The notes under the pieces were generated by a model that was not told the DNA's origin, searched no databases, and saw nothing but the letters and a program-made list of their open reading frames with translations. A stretch of DNA of 64,000 bases from the NCBI RefSeq assembly GCF_963422335.1, contig NZ_OY729424.1, positions 5,146,001 through 5,210,000 on the forward strand, read 5' to 3'. This document shows, one piece after another, positions 44,485 to 59,092 of the stretch. The first letter of the stretch is position 1. Each line of letters begins with the position of its first letter. Both the position numbers and the translations under genes were made by a program. Source of the stretch: an uncultured Roseateles sp. (GTDB lineage: Bacteria > Pseudomonadota > Gammaproteobacteria > Burkholderiales > Burkholderiaceae_C).

Positions 44485-45144
44485 ATGAATCCCTCTGATA
44501 TCGCGCCGCCCAGCGAGCGCACCCGCATACGCCGCGTCACCGAAAACGCCCGCTACGAGCGCGCCACGCTGCACGCCATCATCGATGCGGCCTATTTGTG
44601 CCATATCGCCTTCGCCGACGCCAAGGGCACGCATTGCATTCCGATGGCCTGCTGGCGCGAAGGCGAGCATCTCTACATCCATGGCTCCAATGGCGGCCGA
44701 CTGGTCAAGCAGCTGCTGGGCGACACCCAGGCCTGCATCACCATCACCCACCTGGATGGCCTGGTGCTGGCCCGCTCGGCCTTCAACCATTCGATGAACT
44801 ACCGCTCCTGCATGATTTACGGCCGCTTCGAGGCTGTGACGGACGATGCCGAGAAGCGCGCCTCGCTGGCCGTTTTCATGGACAAGATCGCCAACGGCCG
44901 CCAGGCCGAGATCCGCCCCGGCAATGACAAGGAGTTCACCGCCACCACGGTACTGCGCATCGCGCTCGATGAAGCGGCCTGCAAGGTGCGCAGCGGCCCG
45001 CCGGTCGATGATGCCGAGGATATGGGCGTCACGGCCTGGGTCGGCGTGCTGCCGTTGGTTCAGCAGCGCCAGGCGCCTATCACCTCGCCGGATTGCACTG
45101 CAGCGATGCCTGACTACGTGCGCGATTGGGCCACGGCCGAATAA
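44485..45144 (+). CDS. Pyridoxamine-5'-phosphate-oxidase-like (PPOX-class) flavin-binding protein
   Basis: The 219-residue protein has the split-barrel flavin fold: ATLHAIIDAAYLCHIAFADA, then GEHLYIHGSNGGRLVKQLLG and YRSCMIYGRFEAVTDDAEK. This is the conserved order of the flavin-nucleotide-binding-like family often found next to MocR regulators. It binds FMN or related cofactors; its enzyme role is uncertain. ATG 44485 is used; a GTG at 44476 is also in frame. Confidence 0.85.
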   Translation: MNPSDIAPPSERTRIRRVTENARYERATLHAIIDAAYLCHIAFADAKGTHCIPMACWREGEHLYIHGSNGGRLVKQLLGDTQACITITHLDGLVLARSAFNHSMNYRSCMIYGRFEAVTDDAEKRASLAVFMDKIANGRQAEIRPGNDKEFTATTVLRIALDEAACKVRSGPPVDDAEDMGVTAWVGVLPLVQQRQAPITSPDCTAAMPDYVRDWATAE

Positions 45145-45237
45145 ATCTGCGGCGGCTGTCGAAATGCCGCGCTTGCCAACGTCATTGTCACGGTGCAGCA
45201 TGCCGCTGCGCCGCAACCAGACATTGGAGCTGACGTC

Positions 45238-45585
45238 ATGAAATACATGTTGCTGATCTATTCGAGCGAAGCCAGCGAACAGGCGATGAGCGAGGCCGAT
45301 ACAGGCCAGTTGATGGCCGCCTACGGTGCCTACACGGCGGCGCTGCAGCAGGCCGGTGTGCTGCTGGGTGGCGAGCGCCTGCGGCCCACCACCGCGGCGA
45401 CCACGGTGCGCATGGCCGGCGGCAAGACCAGCGTGCTCAACGGGCCCTATGCCGAGACCCGCGAGCAGCTCGGCGGCTACTACATGATCGAGGCCGCAGA
45501 CCTCGATGCAGCCCTGCTCTGGGCCTCGCGCTGCCCCGGCGCCAGTCACGGCTCGGTCGAGGTGCGGCCGCTCTGGGACATGTAG
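45238..45585 (+). CDS. YCII-related (DGPF-domain) protein
   Basis: The 115-residue protein has the YCII/DGPF pattern: MKYMLLIYSSEAS at the start and the end of the core GKTSVLNGPYAETREQLGGYY (an NGPY variant of the DGPF signature), followed by ALLWASRCPGASHGSVEVRP. Such proteins are encoded beside ECF42 sigma factors and are thought to be part of the regulated output or sensing step. ATG 45238 follows TTGGAGC. The sigma gene begins five bases after its stop, which suggests coupled expression. Confidence 0.88.
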   Translation: MKYMLLIYSSEASEQAMSEADTGQLMAAYGAYTAALQQAGVLLGGERLRPTTAATTVRMAGGKTSVLNGPYAETREQLGGYYMIEAADLDAALLWASRCPGASHGSVEVRPLWDM

Positions 45586-45590
45586 ACCCG

Positions 45591-46871
45591 GTGCGTCTTG
45601 ATTCGCCGTCGGCAGTTGGTGCCACCGCCGAGGCGGTGGCGCGCCGCAGCTACGGCCGGCTGATCGCCTTTCTGGCCGCGCGCACCCACGATGTGGCCGG
45701 CGCGGAGGACGCGCTGTCCGAGGCCTTTGCCAGCGCGCTGGCGAGCTGGCCGGCGAACGGCATTCCGATCAATCCCGAGGCCTGGCTGCTGACCGCCGCG
45801 CGGCGCAGGCTGATCGACGGCTGGCGCCAGCACCGTGGTCAGGAGGCGCTGGCCCAGCAGCTGCTGTGGCTGGGCTTAGACGAGGGCGCCGAGGACGTGC
45901 CGCCCGAGATCCCCGACCAGCGCCTGGCTTTGATGTTTGCCTGCACCCATCCGGCCATCGATGCCGGCGTGCGCGCACCGCTGATGTTGCAGACCATTCT
46001 CGGCTTCGATGCGGCAACGATTGCCAGCGCCGTTCTGGTCGCGCCAGCCACCATGGGCCAGCGCCTGGTGCGCGCCAAGGCCAGGATACGCCAGGCCGGC
46101 ATACCGTTCCAGGTGCCCGGGGTCGAGCTGCTGGGCGAGCGCCTGGCCGCTGTGCTGGAGGCCGTCTACGCCACCTTCAGCCAGGGCTGGGACGACCCGA
46201 CCGATGCCGGCCTGCTGGCCGACGAGGCGATCTGGCTGGGCCGGCTGCTTGCGGCCCTATTGCAAGGGAAACCCGAAGAACCCGAGGCGCTGGGCCTGCT
46301 GGCCCTGATGCTGCACAGCCATGCGCGGCGCCATGCAAGGCGCGACGGCGAAGGCCGCTACGTGCCCCTGTCCGAGCAGGACGTCGCGCGCTGGGATGCA
46401 CCGATGATGGACGAGGCCGAAACCCTGCTGGGCCGCGCCGGCGTGCTGGGGGCACTGGGCCGCTTCCAGATCGAGGCGGCCATCCAGTCGGCCCATGCGG
46501 TGCGGCGTCTGAACGGCCAGGCCGACTGGCCGGCAATCGAGCAGCTGTACCGGGCGCTGGCCCTGCTGACCGATTCGCCGGTGGTGGGCATCAACCACGC
46601 CATTGCACTGGCCCATACCCAGGGGCCGGCGGCCGGCCTTGGTGCGCTGGACGGCCTGCTTCAGGACCCGCGGCTGGCAGACTTCCAGCCCTTCTGGGCC
46701 GCCCGCGCCGAGTTGCTGGCCCGCAGCGGCAACTCGGCCGCCGCCGGCCAGGCCTACGCGCGCGCCGCCGGCCTGACGTCCGACCCGGCGGTGCGCGCCT
46801 TTCTGCAGCAGCGGCGTTCGTCGCTCGAAACACCGGCTTTATCTCGACACCCGCGACGGGGAATTGATTGA
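45591..46871 (+). CDS. ECF-type RNA polymerase sigma factor (ECF42-like, with C-terminal extension)
   Basis: The 426-residue protein has sigma-2 (about residues 20-85, with AAR RRLIDGWRQHR for -10 contact) and sigma-4 (about 115-175, VLVAPATMGQRLVRAKARIR), then a helical extension to the end with TPR-like repeats and DUF6596-like sequence (VLEAVYATFSQGW). Paired with a DGPF protein, this matches ECF42-type sigmas, which lack an anti-sigma and are regulated through the C-terminal extension. GTG 45591 is chosen because it lies just after the DGPF stop. Confidence 0.85.
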   Translation: MRLDSPSAVGATAEAVARRSYGRLIAFLAARTHDVAGAEDALSEAFASALASWPANGIPINPEAWLLTAARRRLIDGWRQHRGQEALAQQLLWLGLDEGAEDVPPEIPDQRLALMFACTHPAIDAGVRAPLMLQTILGFDAATIASAVLVAPATMGQRLVRAKARIRQAGIPFQVPGVELLGERLAAVLEAVYATFSQGWDDPTDAGLLADEAIWLGRLLAALLQGKPEEPEALGLLALMLHSHARRHARRDGEGRYVPLSEQDVARWDAPMMDEAETLLGRAGVLGALGRFQIEAAIQSAHAVRRLNGQADWPAIEQLYRALALLTDSPVVGINHAIALAHTQGPAAGLGALDGLLQDPRLADFQPFWAARAELLARSGNSAAAGQAYARAAGLTSDPAVRAFLQQRRSSLETPALSRHPRRGID

Positions 46872-46917
46872 CGGCGATACTGCGCGGCCCTGCCCCGTTC
46901 AAACCAAAGGTCGACCG

Positions 46918-47724
46918 ATGAAACAATGGATCTCCGCCGCCGTCATGGCCCTCAGTCTGCTGGGCACGGCCCAGGCCGACGACGCCTTGAAGGCTGCGAT
47001 TGCCGGCGCGCAGCGCACCCCCGCCAATGCCGCCCGCGACGGCTGGCGCCACCCCTACGAGACCTTGAGCTTCTTCGGCCTCAAGCCGGAGCAGACAGTG
47101 GTCGAGCTGGTGCCCGGCGGTGGCTGGTACACCGAGATCCTGGCCCCCTATCTGCGCGACAAGGGCCGGCTGATACTGGCCGCCGACGATCCTCAGTCCG
47201 AGAGCGCCTACGAGCGCCGCTCGGCCGAGCGCCTGAAACTGAAGCTGGGCGCCCAGCCGATGGTGTACGACAAGGTGCAGGTGGCGGTGTTCTCGCCACC
47301 GGCCAAGCTGCAGTACGCGGCCCCCGGCAGCGCCGACCTGGTGCTGACCTTCCGCAACGTCCACAACTGGGCGGCCGACGGCGAGGCCCAGACCCTGGCA
47401 GTGTTCAAAAGCGTGTTCGACAGCCTCAAGCCCGGTGGCGTGTTCGGCGTTGTCGACCATCGCCTGCCCGCCGCGCGCGTGCAGGATCCCAAGGTCGGCA
47501 GCGGCTATCTGCACGAGGCCTATGTGCAGCGCCTGGCCGAGAGCGCCGGCTTCAAGCTCGAGGGCAAGTCCGAGGTCAATGCCAACCCCAGGGACATGGC
47601 CGATCACGAGAACGGCGTCTGGGCCCTGCCACCGACCTACGCCAACAAGGACAAGGACCGCGCCCGCTACGAGGCCATCGGCGAGAGCGACCGCCTGACG
47701 ATGAAGTTCGTCAAGCCGCGCTGA
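46918..47724 (+). CDS. Exported SAM-methyltransferase-fold protein
   Basis: The 268-residue protein starts with a signal peptide (MKQWISAAVMALSLLGTAQA, cleavage probably after AQA), then the Rossmann-like strand TVVELVPGGGWYTEILAPYL, the segment LVLTFRNVHNWA and a conserved GVFGVVDHRLPA. Many proteobacteria have such signal-bearing methyltransferase-like proteins of unknown substrate. The ATG 46918 is 47 bases after the sigma-factor stop; GTTCAAACC before it lacks a strong Shine-Dalgarno sequence. It might belong to the ECF regulon by position. Confidence 0.72.
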   Translation: MKQWISAAVMALSLLGTAQADDALKAAIAGAQRTPANAARDGWRHPYETLSFFGLKPEQTVVELVPGGGWYTEILAPYLRDKGRLILAADDPQSESAYERRSAERLKLKLGAQPMVYDKVQVAVFSPPAKLQYAAPGSADLVLTFRNVHNWAADGEAQTLAVFKSVFDSLKPGGVFGVVDHRLPAARVQDPKVGSGYLHEAYVQRLAESAGFKLEGKSEVNANPRDMADHENGVWALPPTYANKDKDRARYEAIGESDRLTMKFVKPR

Positions 47725-47726
47725 AT

Positions 47727-52844
<5,118 letters not shown>

Positions 52845-52868
52845 GCGTCAATCGTCGGCGGTGGCGCC

Positions 52869-54308
52869 TCAGGGCGGCGGCGGCGCGATCTGCTCGGCGT
52901 AGTCGTAGAGCGCGCCCAGAATCGACTGGCCGCGCTCGTCGGCCTCCTCGCTCAGCGCATCAATGCGCTCAAAAAAGGCACTCAAGGTGCTGAAACCGCC
53001 CTCACCCACGTGCAGCCGCTCGGCGCAGTGCTGCTGCCAGCGCTGCTGCTCGGGCGGACTGAGGCTGTCGGGGAAGTTGCGCGCGCGGTAGCGGAACAGC
53101 AGTTCGTCCAGCCGGCCATCCTCGAAGGCCGGGTGCTGGCCGGCCAGCTTGTCGGCGTTCAGGCCGCGCAGCCGGTTCAGCAGGCGGCGGTCCTCGTTGC
53201 CGACGAAACCGCCGTAGAGATCTTCATCGACATCGGGCGCTTGATCGCCGGCGGGCCGGGCATAGACCTCGGCCCAGAGCTGCCTGGGCAGGGCAGGCAG
53301 CTGGGCGGCCCGCTCCGCATGGCGCAGCGCCAGATCCACATCCAGCCCCCAGTGCGCGGCCCGCTCGGCGCTCAGCACCTTCAGATTGCCTATCACCACC
53401 GGCGACTTGTTGATGTGCACGCTTTTGATCGGCAGCCGGGTGACGCCCTCGGGCAGTTCGTCCTGCTTGCTGAACATGCGCTGGCGCAGGGTGGCGGCGT
53501 CCAGGCCTTGCAGCTCGGCCGGGTCATGGGCCAGGTCCCAGACGATGATCTCGTTCTTGTTGGTCGGATGCTGGGCAATCGGCCAGACCACGGCCAGGCA
53601 GCCGCGCTCGACCGGGTACATGCCCGAGATATGCAGCACCGGCCGCGGCTGGCCCAGGCCGAATTCCTGCAGCACCGCATCCTTCTTGCGCAGCTTCAGG
53701 CAGAAGTCCCACAGCCGCGGGTTGCTCTGCCGCACCAGCCGCGCCAGCGCGATCGTGGCGCGCACATCGCTCAGCGCATCGTGGGCCGCCTCGTGGGCCA
53801 AGCCGTTGGCGGCGCTCAGGTGCTCCAGCTTGAACGAGGGCCGGCCGTCCTCGTGCCGAGGCCATTGCAGGCCGTCGGGGCGCAGCGAGTAGCAGCAACG
53901 CACCACGTCCAGCAGATCCCAGCGTCCGCAGTCGTTCTGCCATTCGCGGGCATAGGGGTCAATCAGATTGCGCCAGAACAGGTGGCGCGTCACCTCGTCG
54001 TCGAAGCGAATCGTGTTGTAGCCCAGGCCCACCGTGCCCGGCAGGGCCAGTTCATGCTCGATGGCGGCGGCGAACTCGTGCTCGGCCAGGCCCTGCTCCA
54101 GGCAGGTCTGCGGCAGGATGCCGGTGAGCAGGCAGGCCTCGGGGTCGGGCAGGAAGTCCGGCGCGGGCTTGCAGTACTGCATCAGCGGCGCGCCGATCTC
54201 GTTGAGCTCGGCGTCGGTGCGTATGCCGGCGAACTGCGAAGGACGGTCGCGTCGCGGCACCCGGCCGAAGGTTTCGTAGTCGTGCCAATAGAAGGTAAGG
54301 TCTGCCAT
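52869..54308 (-). CDS. sbcB: Exodeoxyribonuclease I
   Basis: The 479-residue enzyme degrades single-stranded DNA 3' to 5'. The DEDDh exonuclease core is seen: YWHDYETFG with Asp10 and Glu12, then GYNTIRFDDEVTRHLFWRNL and AAHDALSDVRATIALARL. The SH3-like and C-terminal helical domains follow. Length fits the family (about 475). I use ATG 54308; ATG 54317 is possible. It is transcribed away from ribF. Confidence 0.93.
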   Translation of the reverse strand: MADLTFYWHDYETFGRVPRRDRPSQFAGIRTDAELNEIGAPLMQYCKPAPDFLPDPEACLLTGILPQTCLEQGLAEHEFAAAIEHELALPGTVGLGYNTIRFDDEVTRHLFWRNLIDPYAREWQNDCGRWDLLDVVRCCYSLRPDGLQWPRHEDGRPSFKLEHLSAANGLAHEAAHDALSDVRATIALARLVRQSNPRLWDFCLKLRKKDAVLQEFGLGQPRPVLHISGMYPVERGCLAVVWPIAQHPTNKNEIIVWDLAHDPAELQGLDAATLRQRMFSKQDELPEGVTRLPIKSVHINKSPVVIGNLKVLSAERAAHWGLDVDLALRHAERAAQLPALPRQLWAEVYARPAGDQAPDVDEDLYGGFVGNEDRRLLNRLRGLNADKLAGQHPAFEDGRLDELLFRYRARNFPDSLSPPEQQRWQQHCAERLHVGEGGFSTLSAFFERIDALSEEADERGQSILGALYDYAEQIAPPPP

Positions 54309-54438
54309 GGCGAGCAAGATACCTCATATGGGCCGCTGAACGGGCAGCGCCCCGGCGCCGTGGCAGCCGCGCAACCCTCAAGTTTGGCTGAAGCCCTGTG
54401 CCGGTCCTGGCCCGGTGCCAGCGTCGATAATGGCGGCC

Positions 54439-55434
54439 ATGCAGGTATTTCGCGGCTTTCACCACCCCGGCATCGCACCCGCGTGCGCGCTGACCATAGG
54501 CAATTTCGACGGCGTCCATCGCGGCCACCAGGCCATGCTGGCGCTGCTTCGCTCCGAGGCACAGCACCGCGGGCTGCCCAGCTGCGTGATGACTTTCGAG
54601 CCGCACCCACGCGATTTCTTCGCCGCCAAGCAGGGCAAGCCTGAGCTGGCGCCGGCACGCATCGCCACCCTGCGTGACAAGCTCAGCGAGCTGGAGCGCT
54701 GCGGCGTCGACCAGGTCATCGTGCTGCGTTTCGACGAAGCGCTGGCCACCCTGCCGGCCCAGGACTTCATCAGCCAGGTGCTGGTGCAGGGCCTGGGCGC
54801 GAAATACGTGCTGGTGGGTGACGACTTCTGCTTCGGCGCCCGCCGCCAGGGCGACTACAAGATGCTGGATGCCGCAGGCCAGATCCAGGGCTTCGATGTG
54901 GCGCGGATGATGAGCTACGAGGTGCATGGCCAGCGCGTCAGCAGTTCGGCCGTGCGCGAGGCGCTGGTCGGCGGCGACATGGAGGCCGCGGCGGCCCTGC
55001 TCGGCCGGCCCTACAGCATCAGCGGCCATGTGATCCACGGCCGCAAGCTGGGGCGGGAGCTGGGCTTCCGGACCTTGAATCTGCGTTTTGACCATGCCAA
55101 GTCGGCGGCCATGGGCATTTACGCCGTGCGCACCCATGGCTTGGCCGGGCAGCCGCTGGACGGCGTGGCGTCTCTGGGCGTACGGCCCACGGTGGAAGAC
55201 GCCGGCCGCCTGCTGCTGGAGGTGAATTGCCTGGCTTGGCCGGCCGAACTGGGGCTGGACGGGGGCTACGGTAAACTCGTGCGCGTGGAACTGCTCAAAA
55301 AACTACGCGATGAAGCCCGCTACGACGGTCTGGAGGCCTTGACGGCCGCCATCCGCCAGGACGCCGACAACGCGCGCGCCTTCTTCGCCACGCACGCTGC
55401 GCGCTCGCGCCAGACCACGCGCGACCGAATTTGA
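54439..55434 (+). CDS. ribF: Bifunctional riboflavin kinase / FAD synthetase
   Basis: The 331-residue protein has an N-terminal nucleotidyltransferase (IGNFDGVHRGHQAMLA, with the HxGH motif) and a C-terminal flavokinase domain (ISGHVIHGRKLGRELGFRTL). It converts riboflavin to FMN and FAD. ATG 54439 begins the first strand (MQVFRGFHH). It is followed by ileS with 107 bases between them, as in the common ribF-ileS-lspA arrangement. Confidence 0.95.
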   Translation: MQVFRGFHHPGIAPACALTIGNFDGVHRGHQAMLALLRSEAQHRGLPSCVMTFEPHPRDFFAAKQGKPELAPARIATLRDKLSELERCGVDQVIVLRFDEALATLPAQDFISQVLVQGLGAKYVLVGDDFCFGARRQGDYKMLDAAGQIQGFDVARMMSYEVHGQRVSSSAVREALVGGDMEAAAALLGRPYSISGHVIHGRKLGRELGFRTLNLRFDHAKSAAMGIYAVRTHGLAGQPLDGVASLGVRPTVEDAGRLLLEVNCLAWPAELGLDGGYGKLVRVELLKKLRDEARYDGLEALTAAIRQDADNARAFFATHAARSRQTTRDRI

Positions 55435-55541
55435 CGCTGTCTGCGCTCACGCGCACCACCGTCTCGCCCCTCCTGCCGGCAGCGCCTCAGCGCTGCGCCC
55501 AGCTAATCGGCAGCCCCAGCCCGCACCTATCAGGTTCCGCC

Positions 55542-58382
55542 ATGACCGACCAAAGCTCCAAACCCGACTATCGCAGCACCCTGAATCTGCCCGACACCCC
55601 CTTCCCGATGCGCGGCGACCTGCCCAAGCGCGAGCCGGGCTGGGTCAAGGAGTGGGAGGAGCAGGGCATCTACAAAAAGCTGCGCGACGCCCGCTGCGGC
55701 GCGCCCAAGTTCGTGCTGCACGACGGCCCGCCCTATGCCAACGGCCAGCTCCATGTCGGCCATGCGGCGAACAAGATCCTCAAGGACATGATCGTCAAGG
55801 CCCGCCAGCTGGACGGCTTCGACGCTGCCTACATCCCCGGCTGGGACTGCCACGGCCTGCCAATCGAGAACCAGATCGAGAAGACCTTCGGCCGCGGCCT
55901 GCCGCGCAGCGAGGTGCAGGCAAAGAGCCGTGCCTACGCCACCGAGCAGATCGCGCAGCAGCGCACCGACTTCATGCGTCTGGGCGTGCTGGGTGACTGG
56001 GACAACCCCTACCGCACGATGAACTTCGCCAACGAGGCCGGCGAGATCCGCGTGCTCAAGCGCCTGTTCGAGCGGGGTTTCGTCTATCGCGGCCTGAAGC
56101 CGGTGTATTGGTGCTTCGACTGCGGCTCCTCGCTGGCCGAGTTCGAGATCGAGTACGCCGACAAGCAGTCGCCTGCGGTCGATGTGGCCTTCCTGTGCGC
56201 CGAACCTGCGAAGCTGGCAGCGGCCTTCGGCCTGCCCGCGCTGGCCAAGGACGCCTTCACCGTCATCTGGACCACCACGCCCTGGACCCTCCCCGCCAAC
56301 CAGGCGCTGAACCTGAACCCGGCGCTCAGCTACGCGCTGGTGGACACCGAGAAGGGCCTCTTCCTGGTCGCCGAGGCGCTGGTCGAGAAATGCCTGGCGC
56401 GCTGGAAGCTCGAGGGCACGGTGCTGGCCACCACGCTGGGCAAGCACCTGGAGCTGCTGAAGTTCAAGCATCCGCTCAGCGCTGTGCATGCCGGCTACGA
56501 CCGCGAAAGCCCGGTCTATCTGGCCGACTACGCCACCGCCGACGACGGCACCGGCGTCGTCCACTCGGCACCCGCCTACGGCCTGGACGACTTCAACTCC
56601 TGCGTCGCCCACGGCCTGGCCTTCGACGACATCCTCAACCCGGTGCAGGGCAACGGCCAGTACGCCGATGACCTACCCCTGTTCGGCGGCCAGCACATCT
56701 GGAAGGCCAATGCAGCAGTCGCCAAGGCGTTGGACGAGGCCGGCCGGCTGCTGGCCCATTCGCAGCTGACGCACAGCTACCCGCACTGCTGGCGCCACAA
56801 GACCCCGGTGATCTACCGCGCCGCGGCGCAGTGGTTCGTGCGCATGGATGAGGGCGAGGGTTTGTTCACCGCCGACAAGGCCCCGCTGTCGCTGCGCAAG
56901 ACGGCGCTGGCCGCCATCGAGCAGACCAGCTTCTACCCGGAGAACGGCCGGGCTCGCCTGCACGACATGATCTCCGGCCGGCCCGACTGGTGCATCTCGC
57001 GCCAGCGCACCTGGGGCGTGCCCCTGCCCATCTTCCTGCACAAGGACACCGGCGAGGCCCATCCGAACACCTTGGACTTCATCGAGCGCGCCGCGGTGCT
57101 GGTGGAGGCCGGCGGCGTCGAGGCCTGGAGCCTGCTCGACCCGGCCGACTGGCTGGGCGATGAGGCCAGCCAGTACACCAAGGGCAGCGACATCCTCGAT
57201 GTCTGGTTCGACTCCGGCTCCACCTTCCAGCATGTGCTCAAGGGCAGCCACGCCGGTGCGGCCCATGCCGAAGGCCCCGAGGCCGACCTGTATCTGGAAG
57301 GCCACGACCAGCACCGCGGCTGGTTCCACTCCTCGCTGCTGATCGCCAGCGCGCTGTACGGCCGCGCGCCCTACCGCGGCCTGCTGACGCACGGCTTCAC
57401 CGTCGATGGCAACGGCCGCAAGATGAGCAAGAGCCTGGGCAACTACATGCCGCTGGCCGAGACCGCGCAGAAGTACGGCGGCGACATCCTGCGCCTGTGG
57501 TGCGCCTCGACCGACTACTCCGGCGACCTGGCCATCGATGCCAAGATCCTGGCCCGCGTCGTCGACGGCTACCGCCGCATCCGCAACACCCTGCGCTTCC
57601 TGCTCGCCAACACCAGCGACTTCGACGCAAAGACCGATGCACTGCCGCTGGACCAATTGCTGGAGGTGGACCGCTATGCGCTGTCGCGCGCCGCGCAGTT
57701 CCAGGCCGAGGTGCTGGCCCACTACAAGGTGTATGAATTCCACCCGGTGGTGGCCAAGCTGCAGGTCTACTGCTCCGAGGATCTGGGCGCCTTCTACCTG
57801 GATCTGCTGAAGGACCGCCTGTACACCACGGCACCGAAGAGCCTGGCCCGCCGATCGGCCCAGACCGCGCTGTGGCACATCACCCAGGCCATGCTGCGCT
57901 GGATGGCGCCCTTCCTCAGCTTCACCGCCGAGGAGGCCTGGAAGTTCTGCGCCACCAGCGATTCGACCACCGTGTTCACCGAAACCTACTGGAAGTTCGA
58001 GCCTGCGGACGAGGCGCTGCTGGCCAAGTGGACGCGCATCCGCGAGATCCGCGATGTCGCCAACAAGGAGATCGAGACGTTGCGCACGGCAGGCCAGGTC
58101 GGTGCCTCGCTGCAGGCGGTGCTGGAAATCGGCGTCAATGCCGAGGACCGTGCGCTGCTGGCCTCGCTGGCCGATGACCTGCGCTTCGTCACCATCACCT
58201 CGGGCGCGACCCTGGTCGATGCGGCCGAGCTGAGCGTCAAGGTGGCGGCAGCCACGGCGGCGAAGTGCGAGCGCTGCTGGCACTACGTCGAAGACATCGG
58301 CCAGACGCCCGAGCATCCCGGCATCTGCGGGCGCTGCGTCAGCAATCTGTTCGGCGACGGCGAAGCGCGGCGCTTCGCATAA
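55542..58382 (+). CDS. ileS: Isoleucyl-tRNA synthetase
   Basis: The 946-residue class I synthetase has the HIGH-type motif NGQLHVGHAANK, the editing domain, and the KMSKS loop GRKMSKSLGNYM. The C-terminal zinc knuckle CERCWHYVEDIG...CGRCVSNLFG is intact. It charges tRNA-Ile. ATG 55542 (MTDQSSKPDYR) begins the conserved N-terminal sequence; the open frame to 55431 overlaps the ribF stop and is leader. Confidence 0.97.
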   Translation: MTDQSSKPDYRSTLNLPDTPFPMRGDLPKREPGWVKEWEEQGIYKKLRDARCGAPKFVLHDGPPYANGQLHVGHAANKILKDMIVKARQLDGFDAAYIPGWDCHGLPIENQIEKTFGRGLPRSEVQAKSRAYATEQIAQQRTDFMRLGVLGDWDNPYRTMNFANEAGEIRVLKRLFERGFVYRGLKPVYWCFDCGSSLAEFEIEYADKQSPAVDVAFLCAEPAKLAAAFGLPALAKDAFTVIWTTTPWTLPANQALNLNPALSYALVDTEKGLFLVAEALVEKCLARWKLEGTVLATTLGKHLELLKFKHPLSAVHAGYDRESPVYLADYATADDGTGVVHSAPAYGLDDFNSCVAHGLAFDDILNPVQGNGQYADDLPLFGGQHIWKANAAVAKALDEAGRLLAHSQLTHSYPHCWRHKTPVIYRAAAQWFVRMDEGEGLFTADKAPLSLRKTALAAIEQTSFYPENGRARLHDMISGRPDWCISRQRTWGVPLPIFLHKDTGEAHPNTLDFIERAAVLVEAGGVEAWSLLDPADWLGDEASQYTKGSDILDVWFDSGSTFQHVLKGSHAGAAHAEGPEADLYLEGHDQHRGWFHSSLLIASALYGRAPYRGLLTHGFTVDGNGRKMSKSLGNYMPLAETAQKYGGDILRLWCASTDYSGDLAIDAKILARVVDGYRRIRNTLRFLLANTSDFDAKTDALPLDQLLEVDRYALSRAAQFQAEVLAHYKVYEFHPVVAKLQVYCSEDLGAFYLDLLKDRLYTTAPKSLARRSAQTALWHITQAMLRWMAPFLSFTAEEAWKFCATSDSTTVFTETYWKFEPADEALLAKWTRIREIRDVANKEIETLRTAGQVGASLQAVLEIGVNAEDRALLASLADDLRFVTITSGATLVDAAELSVKVAAATAAKCERCWHYVEDIGQTPEHPGICGRCVSNLFGDGEARRFA

Positions 58383-58385
58383 AAA

Positions 58386-58412
58386 CAAAGGGCGCCTCGG
58401 CGCCCTTTTTCA
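58386..58412. terminator. Intrinsic terminator after ileS
   Basis: AAAGGGCGCC (58388-58397) pairs with GGCGCCCTTT (58400-58409) with a two-base apex, followed by a T-run on the plus strand. The A-run before it also makes it usable on the minus strand, ending the gene at 58427. It is a clear bidirectional terminator. Confidence 0.9.
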
Positions 58413-58426
58413 TGGATGAAACAGTT

Positions 58427-58936
58427 TCAGGGAAAGGCCGGCACATTCGGCTCCACACCCTCGAAATGCGCTTCCGGATGGGTGCGTTCCAGCAATGCCT
58501 CGATCTCGGTGATGCGCGAGCGCGGCACGTCGACCATCAGCAGATACTGGCCCTGGGCCATCGCCGCCTCGAAACGGCGCAGGCGCCGGCTGGGGGTGGA
58601 ACTGCCAATCATGCTGGACGACCAGGTGCCCAGGACGGCACCGAGTGCCGCCATGGCGATCACCACCGCCGCCGGAGCAGCCATGCTGCCCAGGGTGTAG
58701 GCAGCGGCCACGCCAGCCGCGCTGCCCAGGCCGGCACCGATCAGCATGCCCGACTGTGCAGCCTGGACCAGGTCCGAGCTTTGCAGCACATTGGCCGCAT
58801 GCAAGCCGGTCATGTCAGCGCCCTCCTCGGCCATGAAATGGATGTGCTGGTCGCCGATACGGGCCAGCAGCAGATCGTTCATGGTCCGGGTGGCGCTGTT
58901 CAGATCGGGCAACAACCAGTAGATGCGTTTGCGCAT
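58427..58936 (-). CDS. Hypothetical protein with glycine-zipper-like hydrophobic core
   Basis: The 169-residue protein has a soluble N-terminal part (MRKRIYWLLPDLNSATRTMN), a hydrophobic central stretch rich in Gly and Ala (LIGAGLGSAAGVAAAYTLGS; AAVVIAMAALGAVLGTW) that may be a pair of membrane helices, and a C-terminal soluble strand (GQYLLMVDVPRSRITEIEAL). The outline resembles DUF1269/general-stress-17-like proteins. GAGGAG precedes ATG 58936. It lies on the reverse strand between ileS and lspA. Confidence 0.68.
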   Translation of the reverse strand: MRKRIYWLLPDLNSATRTMNDLLLARIGDQHIHFMAEEGADMTGLHAANVLQSSDLVQAAQSGMLIGAGLGSAAGVAAAYTLGSMAAPAAVVIAMAALGAVLGTWSSSMIGSSTPSRRLRRFEAAMAQGQYLLMVDVPRSRITEIEALLERTHPEAHFEGVEPNVPAFP

Positions 58937-59092
58937 GATGGCTCCTCGTGATGAGTGAAGCCCATGTCTGCGGCAGCCCTGTGCGCCGCATGGCAAGGCA
59001 GGAGCCAGTTTTACGCCTGTTCTTGAGGAACATCAAGTGGCGAGCCAGCCAGTGGGGACAGGCAAGACCTGGCCCCACCTTTGAGGCCAGGA

